Source of the DNA: Stomorhina lunata
Lineage: Eukaryota; Arthropoda; Insecta; Diptera; Rhiniidae
Direction of reading: 5' to 3'
Assembly: GCA_933228675.1 (NCBI GenBank)
Contig: OW121744.1
Location: forward strand, 116,769,600-116,833,599
DNA: 64,000 bases
The position numbers and the translations under genes were made by a program. The notes below the pieces were generated by a model. It saw only the letters and a program-made list of their open reading frames with translations, had not been told where the DNA came from and ran no database searches. Positions within the stretch are counted from its first letter, which is position 1, and every line of letters begins with the position of its first letter. This document shows positions 33,385 through 46,723 of this stretch, in pieces.

Positions 33385-35352
33385 AAATATTCTAGTTCTG
33401 TTCTAGTTCTGTTCTAGTTCTGTTCTAGTTCTGTTCTAGTTCTGTTCTAGTTCTGTTCTAGTTCTGTTCTAGTTCTGTTCTAGTTCTGTTCTAGTTCTGT
33501 TCTAGTTCTGTTCTAGTTCTGTTCTAGTTCTGTTCTAGTTCTGTTCTAGTTCTGTTCTAGTTCTGTTCTAGTTCTGTTCTAGTTCTGTTCTAGTTCTGTT
33601 CTAGTTCTGTTCTAGTTCTGTTCTAGTTCTGTTCTAGTTCTGTTCTAGTTCTGTTCTAGTTCTGTTCTAGTTCTGTTCTAGTTCTGTTCTAGTTCTGTTC
33701 TAGTTCTGTTCTAGTTCTGTTCTAGTTCTGTTCTAGTTCTGTTCTAGTTCTGTTCTAGTTCTGTTCTAGTTCTGTTCTAGTTCTGTTCTAGTTCTGTTCT
33801 AGTTCTGTTCTAGTTCTGTTCTAGTTCTGTTCTAGTTCTGTTCTAGTTCTGTTCTAGTTCTGTTCTAGTTCTGTTCTAGTTCTGTTCTAGTTCTGTTCTA
33901 GTTCTGTTCTAGTTCTGTTCTAGTTCTGTTCTAGTTCTGTTCTAGTTCTGTTCTAGTTCTGTTCTAGTTCTGTTCTAGTTCTGTTCTAGTTCTGTTCTAG
34001 TTCTGTTCTAGTTCTGTTCTAGTTCTGTTCTAGTTCTGTTCTAGTTCTGTTCTAGTTCTGTTCTAGTTCTGTTCTAGTTCTGTTCTAGTTCTGTTCTAGT
34101 TCTGTTCTAGTTCTGTTCTAGTTCTGTTCTAGTTCTGTTCTGTTCTAGTTCTGTTCTAGTTCTGTTCTAGTTCTGTTCTAGTTCTGTTCTAGTTCTGTTC
34201 TAGTTCTGTTCTAGTTCTGTTCTAGTTCTGTTCTAGTTCTGTTCTAGTTCTGTTCTAGTTCTGTTCTAGTTCTGTTCTAGTTCTGTTCTAGTTCTGTTCT
34301 AGTTCTGTTCTAGTTCTGTTCTAGTTCTGTTCTAGTTCTGTTCTAGTTCTGTTCTAGTTCTGTTCTAGTTCTGTTCTAGTTCTGTTCTAGTTCTGTTCTA
34401 GTTCTGTTCTAGTTCTGTTCTAGTTCTGTTCTAGTTCTGTTCTAGTTCTGTTCTAGTTCTGTTCTAGTTCTGTTCTAGTTCTGTTCTAGTTCTGTTCTAG
34501 TTCTGTTCTGTTCTAGTTCTGTTCTAGTTCTGTTCTAGTTCTGTTCTAGTTCTGTTCTAGTTCTGTTCTAGTTCTGTTCTAGTTCTGTTCTAGTTCTGTT
34601 CTAGTTCTGTTCTAGTTCTGTTCTAGTTCTGTTCTAGTTCTGTTCTAGTTCTGTTCTAGTTCTGTTCTAGTTCTGTTCTAGTTCTGTTCTAGTTCTGTTC
34701 TAGTTCTGTTCTAGTTCTGTTCTAGTTCTGTTCTAGTTCTGTTCTAGTTCTGTTCTAGTTCTGTTCTAGTTCTGTTCTAGTTCTGTTCTAGTTCTGTTCT
34801 AGTTCTGTTCTAGTTCTGTTCTAGTTCTGTTCTAGTTCTGTTCTAGTTCTGTTCTAGTTCTGTTCTAGTTCTGTTCTAGTTCTGTTCTAGTTCTGTTCTA
34901 GTTCTGTTCTAGTTCTGTTCTAGTTCTGTTCTAGTTCTGTTCTAGTTCTGTTCTAGTTCTGTTCTAGTTCTGTTCTAGTTCTGTTCTAGTTCTGTTCTAG
35001 TTCTGTTCTAGTTCTGTTCTACTTCTGTTCTAGTTCTGTTCTAGTTCTGTTCTAGTTCTGTTCTAGTTCTGTTCTAGTTCTGTTCTAGTTCTGTTCTAGT
35101 TCTGTTCTAGTTCTGTTCTAGTTCTGTTCTAGTTCTGTTCTAGTTCTGTTCTAGTTCTGTTCTAGTTCTGTTCTAGTTCTGTTCTAGTTCTGTTCTAGTT
35201 CTGTTCTAGTTCTGTTCTAGTTCTGTTCTAGTTCTGTTCTAGTTCTGTTCTAGTTCTGTTCTAGTTCTGTTCTAGTTCTGTTCTAGTTCTGTTCTAGTTC
35301 TGTTCTAGTTCTGTTCTAGTTTTGTTCTAGTTCTGTTCTAGTTCTGTTCTAA
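33385..35352. repeat. 11-bp satellite array, almost perfectly homogeneous
   Basis: About 178 copies of TTCTGTTCTAG. Substitutions are nearly absent inside (CTACTTC at about 35020 is one). Two truncated 5-bp units at 34133 and 34501 are exactly 368 bp apart. Both edges carry slightly degenerate copies (TATTCTAG at left, AATTCTGTTTGAG at right). Confidence 0.98.
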
Positions 35353-36544
35353 TTCTGTTTGAGATCCTTTTAAGTTTTTATTATTTTTCGTTTCCGGTTC
35401 CATTGTGCTTGTGTGTGTCGGAATAAATCTATGAACATACATTCGCATGTATAGAATTTCTTATGTCTGTCTGTCTCTTAATGTATGTATGTTTACCCAA
35501 GTCATGGCGTATTTGTTAAAGGGGAAAATTATACATATTTGTATAAATTCTAGGCGCCAAATACAAACACACACACAAACCGACAAGCGGATACCCACAC
35601 ACATATTCTTGCATAAATATGTTCATATTTCATACCAAAAATTTTGAAAAACAAGAAAAATTTTGTTAAAAAAATACATTTCAAATGTAAACCAAGTGGC
35701 CAAGGTACCACTCATTCTCACATGGATACATTCATTCATTCATTCACTCACTTATTCACACACACACGATTCCTGATTGTCTTACGTATAAACATTCGTA
35801 GATCCACTAAAACATGGGCAAGTTTTTTGTTTACATTTCCCGAACTAAAGAAATAAAATATTTTTCCAAAAAGACAGTCAAATACAGGCGCATTTATAAA
35901 ATATTAAAATGAAATAAAATAAAAAATAAAACAAATCTTAGAAAAACTCGACACACATATTTATGAGAACATTGAAAAGGATACTTGAGTTTTTAACATT
36001 TTTCTTATTGCATTTCTTTTTTAGGTTTGAAAGTTTTGTTTTTTACAATATAAATAAATATTTTTCTAAAGAAAATACCTCCATGTTACTATTATTTTTT
36101 CTATTTATATTTAACGTGTTACATGTAGTAGAAAACGCGTCAAAAAATTGCGAAAGTATTCCATGTACATTTTTTTTCCTTACGGTCGTTAAAACGCCTC
36201 TCGGTGGTTTTTAAGGTAAATCCCTCATGCACAAACTGATTAAAAAGAGCATGATGGATGAACCTGGTCTTATCCTGACATATTGGTGGGAGAAAGTGGT
36301 AAAAAAATATGTGTAACCTTTTTAAAATACGAAAGAGTAAATGAAACATGTTTAAATTTTTTTTTTGTATTCTAAAACTTAAAAATGACAAATGGAATAT
36401 TTGTAGATATAATTCTCAATCAGTTAAAAAAAAAATTAAAAAATCAAGATAGCCCGATTATATGATATGATATTGCAATGAGGAAATTTGAACTTTGTTT
36501 ACAAGCTTTAGATGGACAGCCATCAGTCGATTGGTAAATTTTAT
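35353..36544. other. intergenic, simple repeats only
   Basis: CA-rich microsatellite stretches at 35565-35610 and ATTC repeats at 35728-35760; otherwise AT-rich with short random frames. Confidence 0.5.
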
Positions 36545-38515
36545 TATAAGACATAGACTAGATTTAGACTAAGACATGGACTAATACATAGACTAAGACA
36601 TAGACTAAGATATAGACTAAGACATAGACTAAGACATAGACTAAGACATAGACTAAGACATATACTAAGACATAGACTAAGACATAGACTAAGACATAGA
36701 CTAAGACATAGACTAAGACATAGACTAAGACATAGACTAAGACATAGACTAAGACATAGACTAAGACATAGACTAAGACATAGACTAAGACATAGACTAA
36801 GACATAGACTAAGACATAGACTAAGACATAGACTAAGACATAGACTAAGACATAGACTAAGACATAGACTAAGACATAGACTAAGACATAGACTAAGACA
36901 TAGACTAAGACATAGACTAAGACATAGACTAAGACATAGACTAAGACATAGACTAAGACATAGACTAAGACATAGACTAAGACATAGACTAAGACATAGA
37001 CTAAGACATAGACTAAGACATAGACTAAGACATAGACTAAGACATAGACTAAGACATAGACTAAGACATAGACTAAGACATAGACTAAGACATAGACTAA
37101 GACATAGACTAAGACATAGACTAAGACATAGACTAAGACATAGACTAAGACATAGACTAAGACATAGACTAAGACATAGACTAAGTCATAGACTAAGACA
37201 TAGACTAAGACATAGACTAAGACATAGACTAAGACATAGACTAAGACATAGACTAAGACATAGACTAAGACATAGACTAAGACATAGACTAAGACATAGA
37301 CTAAGACATAGACTAAGACATAGACTAAGACATAGACTAAGACATAGACATAGACTAAGACATAGACTAAGACATAGACTAAGACATAGACTAAGACATA
37401 GACTAAGACATAGACTAAGACATAGACTAAGACATAGACTAAGACATAGACTAAGACATAGACTAAGACATAGACTGAGGCATAGACTAAGACATAGACT
37501 AAGACATAGACTAAGACATAGACTAAGACATAGACTAAGACATAGACTAAGACATAGACTAAGACATAGACTAAGACATAGACTAAGACATAGACTAAGA
37601 CATAGACTAAGACATAGACTAAGACATAGACTAAGACATAGACTAAGACATAGACTAAGACATAGACTAAGACATAAACTAAGACATAGACTAAGACATA
37701 GACTAAGACATAGACTAAGACATAGACTAAGACATAGACTAAGACATAGACTAAGACATAGACTAAGACATAGACTAAGACATAGACTAAGACATAGACT
37801 AAGACATAGACTAAGACATAGACTAAGACATAGACTAAGACATAGACTAAGACATAGACTAAGACATAGACTAAGACATAGACTAAGACATAGACTAAGA
37901 CATAGACTAAGACATAGACTAAGACATAGACTAAGACATAGACTAAGACATAGACTAAGACATAGACTAAGACATAGACTAAGACATAGACTAAGACATA
38001 GACTAAGACATAGACTAAGACATAGACTAAGACATAGACTAAGACATAGACTAAGACATAGACTAAGACATAGACTAAGACATAGACTAAGACATAGACT
38101 AAGACATAGACTAAGAAATAGACTAAGACATAGACTAAGACATAGACTAAGACATAGACATAGACTAAGACATAGACTAAGACATAGACTAAGACATAGA
38201 CTAAGACATAGACTAAGACATAGACTAAGACATAGACTAAGACATAGAATAAGACATAGACTAAGACATAGACTAAGACATAGACTAAGACATAGACTAA
38301 GACACAGAATAAGACATAGACTAAGACATAGACTAAGACATAGACTAAGACATAGACTAAGACATAGACTAAGACATAGACCAAGACATAGACTAAGACA
38401 TAGACTAAGACATAGACTAAGACATAGACTAAGACATAGACTAAGACATAGACTAAGACATAGATTAAGACATAGAATAAGATAAAGACTAAGATAAAGA
38501 CTAAGACGTAACCTT
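36545..38515 (+). repeat. 12-bp satellite array 1 (AGACATAGACTA orientation)
   Basis: About 160 copies of AGACATAGACTA. 6-bp insertions (GACATAGACATAGAC) at 37341 and 38151 are 810 bp apart. Because 12 is a multiple of 3 and some frames lack stops, frames of 600 codons appear, but they encode only a four-residue repeat. Confidence 0.98.
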
Positions 38516-40815
38516 AGACATGATGTAGCGTGCTAGTAAGGGTATTTTAATCCTAGACTTTAAGCCTATTCTATTCCTTGGTTTAACATATGTTTGCATG
38601 TGTATAACATATCAATGATTAGCTAAACTACTATAAAATTTATTGCCCAAGATTCTTGGTTGTCACAAACTCAAAGATTCTTGTAATTTTTATTATTTTG
38701 TTTTGGTGGGTTTTCACAAAAAGACAAAAAGTTAAAATTTTCTTAAATGACTTAATAAAAAGTGTGAGAAAAAAAATCAGAATCTTTCGAGTTAAAAATA
38801 GAGATACAATAAAATTGTTAAAATAAAATCTTTCAATTGTAGAAGAAACCAAACAACAAGATACGCTATTGATACAAAGAAACCTCCCGAGAGTCGAATG
38901 TTAAGGGGACAATAAATTTTTCACTCAAATGTTACAAGGAAAAATGCTGAGAAAGCTCAAGGACCAAGAAAGACAGTTTCCTAACTAAAAGTATAAAGAA
39001 AATTAGGTTGATTGTCTTGTCTAAGCCAGTTAAAGGAAAAAGAATGGAAAAATAAATAAGAAATAAATTAAGCAGAATATTACAAAACAATATTAGTTAT
39101 ATATAGATTAAATTTTCCATTCAGTCTAGAAGTGGCTTAAGTGAATATTTTAACTATTTTTCTTACTCATAAAAGCCAAAAAGAAGTAGAGATGGAAATA
39201 GCAGATAAAACGTATTTGCTGTCTATATTTAATTAATTCATAAAAATTTATTTAACACATGTTAAATACGTATAAAATACACACGTTTTCTTACGTTTTT
39301 TTCTTTATTTAGTTTTTGCGACAGAAATGTCACAAAATAAATTAACACGCACACAAAAAAGTATTTTGTTAACTATAATCAATCACAGACACACATACCC
39401 ATACAAATGAACAAAAACAAAACAAAAAGATAGTAAGAATTTAGGCTTCCTAACTAATGGTAAGTAAAAGTATACTTTTAGGATTCCCAATACCACAAAA
39501 TAACAACCGCAAAATTTACGAGAAATAAATAAAAATATCAATAAACTACAAACCACCTTTTATGTGAGAGTAAGTGTTTTACAAACACACACACACAGAC
39601 ACATGAGCTAAGAAACATATACATGCATATGTTACCTGCAGGTTAATGTGTGTTACTAAGTAATTGTCAAAATTAGGAGGGCTAAAATGGGTTAAGAGTA
39701 AAAAGCTTTATTGTACAAATAGTATTCGAGTATTGCAAGTATTTGAAGATAAATATGTAGAATACTTTGAGGAGTTTTTAGTTGCACTTCCGTTCTGTAG
39801 TCCTAGTTCTTTTCTATGAGCCCTTCTAATTGTTATTCCCAGGAAGTAAGTTTGTATCTAATTGTATATACTTAGTACATGTTAGTTGTTAGTTTAATGA
39901 CACATATAACCAGGTAAAGTAAATGAATTGAATTTGGATGTTGTTTGTACTTAAATGCAGATACGATTACGGTCCGGGTTATTGAGTGTCAGTATTTGTA
40001 GGATTGATGGAATGGGTTGGAACCATAATCGTATAAGTATAAATAGTAGCTGTATGTAAATTATTATCTACACGCGAAGGTCGATAAAGGGAACTTCCTA
40101 CAGTTAGAGTAATACACTTAAAAAAATTTAAAAAGATTAATCTGAAAGGATAAAACAGTTTAAGATTTTTATGAGAATTAAAATATGATTAAAGAGTTGT
40201 AAAAGCTTTAATTAAGTTTTATAAGTATATAATATGTGATTTGTTAGATCTTTAATAAAATTATTTTCTCAGTGTATTTTCAATACCTATCTATAGCACT
40301 TTATAAACTGTAAATTTTTTGTACTCATACACTTTTCATTATCCTCGTACCAACAGTGAAACCAGGCAATTTTTGTAATAAAGAAAAAAAATATATATAA
40401 TATAATACAATATAACAAACTAAAATGATCCATTATATAAATTATAAGCGCCATGTAAGGGCTCTATTAACGTGTTTAAATAACAAAATAGAAAATAATA
40501 TGAAAAAATATAAAGGAAAACCGTTTAAAGAAATTAAGGCTGGCATGAATGTTTTCTAAATATATACACACATACACAGACTTATGCATTTATTTTTTAA
40601 CAAAGGATTTTTCAAAGGACTTTGACTTTAACGCTTTCATGGCCGTTGTTTTTTGGTAAATGCTCAGAAATTGGTTTCTATGCTTTGATGGAAAAAATCG
40701 TCCTAATATAATATAGTATCGAATTCAGGTTTTTAAGTATCCGTTACGAGGCTTGTAGTTACCTTTCTTAGAAAGTGGATATTTAGAGATAAAATGTAGG
40801 GAAAAAGAGCCATAA
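38516..40815. other. intergenic, no gene recognised
   Basis: AT-rich with CA-repeat stretches (39580-39605, 40560-40580) and A-runs. Nothing coding. Confidence 0.5.
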
Positions 40816-42830
40816 TGTTTTTATTAACAATTTTTCTATAGAAAATTTTTTTATAAAAATTTTTTTTATCAAAAATTTTTTCATAGAAAATTTTGCTATA
40901 GAAAATTTTTCTACAGAAAATTTTTTTATCAAAAATTTTCTATAGAACATTTTTTGTTATTTTTATAAAAAAAATTTTTTTTATAGAAAATGTTTTTATC
41001 AAAAATTTTTTTACATAAAAAAATTTCTAACGAAAATTTTTCTACAGAAAAATATTTTTGTCAAAAATTGTTTATAGATAATTTTATATCAAAAATTTTT
41101 CTATAGAAATTTTATCAATAATATTTCTATAGAAAATTTTTTAATCAAAAATTGTTCTATTGAAAATTTTTTTATCAAAAATTTTTCTATGGAAAATTTG
41201 TTTATCAAAAATTTTTGTATAGAAAAATTTTTTATCAAAAATTTTGTATACAAAATTTTTTATCAAAAATTTTTCTATTAAAAAAATTATTTTTCAAAAA
41301 TTTTTCTATTGAAAATTTTTTTATCGAAAATTTTTCTATACAAAATATTTTATCAAAAATATTTCTATAGAAAATTTTTTTATCAAAAATATTTCTGTAG
41401 AAGTTTTTTTACCAAAAAATTTTCTACAGAAAAATATTTCTAACAAAAATTTTTCTATAGAAAAATATTTTTATCAAAAATTTTTCTATAGAAAATTTTT
41501 TTATCAAAAATTTTTCTATAGAAAACTTTTTATCAAAATTTTTATCAAAAATTTTCAGTAAAATTATCTTAAGAAAAATTTTTGTATCAAAAATTTTTTT
41601 ATAGAAAATTTTTTTTATCAAAAAATTTTCTAAAGAAAATTTGTTTTATCAAAAATTTTCTATAGACAATTTTTTTTTATCAAAAATTTTCGCTAGAACT
41701 TTTTTTATCCAAAATTTTTGTATTGAAAAGTTTTTTATTAAAAATGTTTCTATAGAAATTTATTTTTATCAAAAATTTTTATAGAAAATTTTTCTATAAT
41801 TTTTTGAAAAATTTTTCTATAGACAATTTTTTTTATCAAAAATTTTTCTATAGAAAATTTGTTTATTAAAAATTTTTGTATAGAAAAATTTTTTATCAAA
41901 AATTTTGTATAGAAATTTTTTTATAAAAAATTTTTCTATTAAAAAAATTCTTTTTCAAAAATTTTTTTATTGAAAATTTTTTTATCGAAAATTTTTCTAT
42001 AGAAAATATTTTATCAAAAATATTTCTATAGAAAATTTTTTACCAAAAAATTTTCTACAGAAAAATATTTCTAACAAAAATTTTTCTATAGAAAAATATT
42101 TTTATCAAAAATTTTTCTATAGAAAATTTTTTTATCAAAAATTTTTCTAAAGAAAATTTTTCTATAGACAATTTTTTATAAAAATTTTTATCAAAAAATT
42201 TCTGTAAAATTATCTTAAGAAAAATTGTTGTATCAAAAATTTTTCTATAGAAAATTTTTTTTATAAAAAATTTTCCTAAAGAAAATTTGTTTTATCAAAA
42301 ATTTTCTAAAGAAAATTTTTTTTTATCAAAAATTTTCGCTAGAACATTTTAATCCAAAATTTTTGTATTGAAAATTTTTTTTTATCCAAAATTTTTGTAT
42401 TGAAAATTTTTTTTATTAAAAATGTTTCTATAGAAATTTTTTTTTATCAAAAATTTTTATAGAAATTTTTTTTTCAAAAATTTTTCTATAGAAAATTTTT
42501 TCTATTTTTTTTATCAAAAATTCTTTTTTCTGAAATTTTTCTTTAGAAAATTTTTTTAGCAAGAAATTTTTCTAAAGAAAATTTTTTTTTCTATAGAAAA
42601 TTTTTTTATCCAAAATTTTTCTATTGAAAATTTTTTATCCAAAATTTTTCTATTGAAAATTTTTTTATCAAAAATGTTTCTATAGAAATTTTTTTATAAA
42701 AACTTTTCTATAGAAAATTTTTTTATCACAAATTTTTCTAAAAATGTTTTTTATAGAAAATTTTTTTTTATCAAAAAATATAAAAATTTTTTTGGAAATT
42801 TTTTTTTATCAGGAATTTTTCTATAGAAAA
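40816..42830. repeat. degenerate ~30-bp AT-rich array with TTCTATAGAAAA core
   Basis: Alternates TTTTTCTATAGAAAATTTT with TTTTATCAAAAA-type spacers, heavily diverged. A block of about 700 bp (41400-41640 versus 42020-42320) recurs with the same variants: CTACAGAAAAATATTTCTAA and AAAATTATCTTAAGAAAAAT. It is followed directly by a SINE tail. Confidence 0.88.
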
Positions 42831-42960
42831 TGCATTTGCCGTTCGGAGGGACGTAGGTCCCTTTCAATGAGTCTAAAAATAGAATCGGATGCAGCTCATT
42901 GTCTGGGAGAAGTACCCCTTTTGGTCAGGTTTGTGTCTAGACTAAAAGCAATGTTATAGT
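42831..42960 (+). mobile_element. 3' part of the SINE also present at 46.7-47.0 kb
   Basis: Shares GCATTTGCCGTTCGGAG, GTAGGTCCCTTTCAAT, AAAATAGAATCG and GCTCATTGTCTG in order with 46861-46975. The tRNA-like head is absent, and the element starts at the very edge of the AT-rich array. Confidence 0.75.
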
Positions 42961-44590
42961 TCTTATAATGAATAGCAATATTTTGGAAACCTTCGAATGG
43001 AATTCTTTAAAACTTTTTGAAACGTATTTCACTATTATCTAGTTATTTAAAGAATTTCAATTAAAAAAAAACTTGAGTATAACGAAAGTTATTAACGAAT
43101 TTGTGTCAAGTGTCCGCTATGAATGGGTTAAAAACAACATTTTGGCTTGATAGATTTGAACTTTAGTTTTCCGTTAAAGCCTTTAATTTAACCTTAATTT
43201 TCTTAAGAAATTGTTGTTCATTTATTAGAATTTTACCCTACCCTCTTTTGTCTTAAATAACTTTGATGGCTTTAAATTAAATGACTTTTTAGTCAAATAA
43301 ATTATAAAAAGCAAAAAATAAAAACACAAGTACATTTTTATTATTTTGGAAATTTGCCATGGAAAAAAAAGAATATTTGCTGTTTTCATTTCAGTTGTGA
43401 ACTTGATTTTATAAGCTTGAAATAATAGAGAAATTTAGCTTGAAATGAAAACAAATTAAACAAAAGACATGGCAAGATGAAAGGACGAATTAGAAATAAG
43501 CTACATTTCTAAGACATAAACAACAATTTTTCTCAAAACTTTTAAATTTTGTCAGTGATCACGATTTCTAAACTATTTTCCATAAATTATTGCTATTACG
43601 GATTACAAATGATCTTACATTTGGCCTACTCTTCTATAATCTTAGAAAGTTAAGTATTTCTTTTTTCCAACATTTGTTACAAAATTCTTAACAAACTTAT
43701 TTATTGCCTTTTTAAACTTTTTCCCTTGAAGAACATTTGTATGAATGATTGTGTGAAGAAAATGCATTGAATACAAAAAAATCTAACAAAACATTTTGTT
43801 TGGCAATGTCGAGGCTCATCATCTTCATCGTCGTCGATATCGATATCGTCATAAAGATGTTAACTAATACAAGAGAAATGTGTGAATGTGTTTTGTCTTT
43901 TGGAATGAAAATGTTTGCTAAAACGGAAGTCAGCCATATTGGCATTTATTTAACATTGTTTACAAGCAGCCAAGTGTGTTAAATGTGTGAGTGAATGAGT
44001 ATGTCCGTCTCTCTACACTCTTTCGTCTATTTATTGTTGTCGTCGTCGTCGTTGCTGAAGTATTTCCTAAGTGGAGTGAGTAAATATGTGATTAGTTTGT
44101 GGTAATCAAACATGTTTGTATGTAAAATGTTCGATAGTGTATATGGATGGATATATGTAATATTTGGTTGATTGCCACTGGATTTTTATTTGGCATCGAT
44201 GGGTTGGCGTGACGTTGTTACTAGATGGATTATGTTTTGGTAATTTGTGTTAAGATAAGAGTTGTTTAAAAGTTCTTTGCTATTTTTTGTTTGTTTTTTA
44301 AATAAATTACTTAGGCAACTAGAGATATTATCAAAACGTTTTTAGGAAACATTTACGATTTAAAAGAGATCAGTCATGGAAGACAATATGTCATCCTACA
44401 CTACTTATTTTGAAAAGAGGGGTTTTTATTGGAACAATGGTTAGTTAAATGGGGAATGATTGTCTCAATATCCTTAAATCAATCAAATTTTTCTATACAA
44501 AAAACAATTTTCTATGAAATAATGATTAGATCATGTCAAATAGTTTCCGTTTGAGATAACACTTTTTTAAAAACAATTAAGAAAGTGCTA
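42961..44590. other. intergenic, no gene recognised
   Basis: AT-rich. Contains TATCGATA (a perfect DRE-type octamer) at 43838-43845 within a CGTCGTCGATATCGATATCG stretch, and a GTC microsatellite at 44040. Opposed frames at 43712-43982 have no family match I can see. Confidence 0.45.
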
Positions 44591-45245
44591 TAGTCGGTCA
44601 AGCCCGACCATACGATACCCTTCACCACTAAGTTCAAAGGTGTTCTTTTTCATATAACAAGAAAAATATTTGCTAATTTTTTTCATTATACAAAAATTTT
44701 CTCAAAACTTATGTATATAAGCTGTTTCCATCATTTGGACTTATATTATATCGAAATTTGTCAAATTGATTACAGTTTTTACAAAAATTATTTATGCAAA
44801 AAATAAACTCAAAATTCTCATTATCTTCAGATTTATGAGCGTTTTAGACTTTTTGTCTCAGTTAGTGCGTTTTGAGAGACGAATTTGTATGGGAGCTATG
44901 GTCAAATGTGGACCGATTTCAACAAAATTTCGTACAGTGATTTTGGTTTACATAAGCAGTATTTCTTTTTAATATTTATTAAATAATATTAATATTTGTG
45001 GCCGAAATACCAATTCCGGGAAGTGGGACCTATGGGAGGTACCATAAATAATGAACCGATTTTAAGGAATTTCAATAGCCATAGACCCACTATCAAGAGT
45101 TTAATAACACTGAAAAGTACGATTTTGGGGTCAGGAAATATCCCACTGTCAATAGGCGATAACTCTATAGTTCTACCTACCAGCGCCAAATGCTTTTGTG
45201 GTTTCATTTGGCATTGGTATTTTTTTTGACCCCAGACCATAACGC
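44591..45245 (-). mobile_element. dispersed repeat family, copy B
   Basis: Reverse-complement match to 13050-13909: GTGCTATAGTCGGTCAAGCC at the left end, GGAGCTATGGTCAAATGTGG and TTTACATAAGCAGTATTTCT, and the region with CCGGGAAGTGGGACC. Lacks the long palindrome of copy A. Opposed short frames over it are not genes. Confidence 0.75.
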
Positions 45246-45299
45246 TCAAAATGAGTTATTAGACATTCTTTGAGATCATTTGTCACTTCTTGGGATCAT

Positions 45300-46345
45300 T
45301 TGTCACTTCTTTTTGAAAAATTTTCTCAAAAACAATTTTTCTATCGAAAAATTTTTTTCTAAAGAAAAATTTTTGATAAAAATATTTTTTCATAGAAAAA
45401 TTTTTGATAAAAATATTTTTCCATAGAAAAATTTATTCTGTAGAAATTTTTTTCGAAATTTTTTGGAAAATTTTTCAACAGAAAAAAAATTACTATGGAA
45501 AATTTTTCTATAGAAAAATATTTTAATCAAAAGTTTGTCTTTCGAAAAATTTTTGATAAAAAAAATTTTCAATCGGAAAATTTTGTATAAAAATTTTTTT
45601 CTATAGAAAAATTTTCCATAGAAATATTTTTCTGTAGAACATTTTCAAAAAAATTGAATATTATATAAAAATATTATATAAAATTATATTAAATTTTTTA
45701 GAGAATTTTGCTACAGAAAAATATTTCTATGGAAAACTTTTCTAGGGAAAAAAATTTTTATCGAAAATTTTTCTTTAGAAAAAAATTTTTATCGAATTTT
45801 TTTTTTTGTAAATTTTCACAAAAACTTTTTTCGAAAATTTTCTTTAAAAAATAATTTGTATCGAAAAATTTTCTAAGAAAAATATTTTTGTCAAAAATTT
45901 TTTGATAAAAAATGTTTGTATCAAAAATATCTAAAATTTTCCATAAAAATATTTTCCATAGAAAATTTTCAAAATTTTTTGTTTATTAAAAATTTTTTAG
46001 AAAATTTTTCTACAGAAAAATATTTCTATGGAAAATTTTTCTATAGAAAAATATTTTTATCTAAAATTTTTATATAGAAAAAATTTTTATCGAAAATTTT
46101 TTGGTTTTATCAAAAACAATTTATTACAATAATAAATAATTGTAATAAATTAGGATCTTAGTGCAATACACTACAGTAAAACTTTTTAGAAAAATATTTG
46201 TTTTGAAAATTTTTACAGAAATTTTTACTGAAAAATTTTCTTTAAAAAATAATTTGTATTGAAAAATTTTCTAAAGAAAAATATTTTTGTCAAAAATTTT
46301 TTGATAAAAAAATGTTTGTATCAAAAATATCTAAAAAATAGTTTT
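45300..46345. repeat. degenerate AT-rich array with TTCTATAGAAA core
   Basis: Same composition and core as 40816-42830 and 30170-31050. Repeated blocks such as AAAATAATTTGTAT then GAAAAATTTTCTAA recur at about 45850 and 46245. It lies beside the element end at 46360. Confidence 0.85.
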
Positions 46346-46359
46346 TTTTTATTTAAAAA

Positions 46360-46555
46360 ATATAAAAATTGGATTTAGATTTTGTTTCTTGTGTACTTTG
46401 TTTTTGTATTTTCATAACAAAGTGGCACCAACCGATTTCTAATATCCAAATTCCAATTGAATGCTCATTTTTACTATTTTCATTAAAGATCGTGATATTT
46501 ATGAATATTACAAAAAGTCATCGGCTTCTGGTGGTATAACCCATACAACCTGCAA
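46360..46555 (+). mobile_element. end of dispersed element, copy 2
   Basis: Matches the reverse complement of 29920-30110: AATTGGATTTAGATTTTGTT, GTGGCACCAACCGATT, GTCATCGGCTTCTGGTGGTA. Same position relative to an AT-rich array as in copy 1. Confidence 0.7.
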
Positions 46556-46723
46556 ATAACACGCAGTCGATGTTAAAGAAATAAAATTGGCTGTAGGCTG
46601 CTAAAAGAGCATATACGAGTGTTAAAGCATTACTTGTTAAATGCTCAGTGCTTTGTGGTCAGTTTACTTCACCTAATCCTGGTCGTAGCATATAATAGTT
46701 AATGAACACTTTAGCAAACCGCC

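Noticed and set aside
36564..38384. 606-codon minus-strand open frame in the 12-bp array
   Set aside because: Period 12 with no stop in that phase guarantees a long frame; the product would be one four-residue motif repeated.
43712..43982. Opposed 77-codon frames
   Set aside because: Mutual antisense frames of no known family; likely chance.
44766..45249. Short frames on both strands
   Set aside because: They lie in a dispersed repeat also present at 13.05-13.9 kb, where no matching frame is open.
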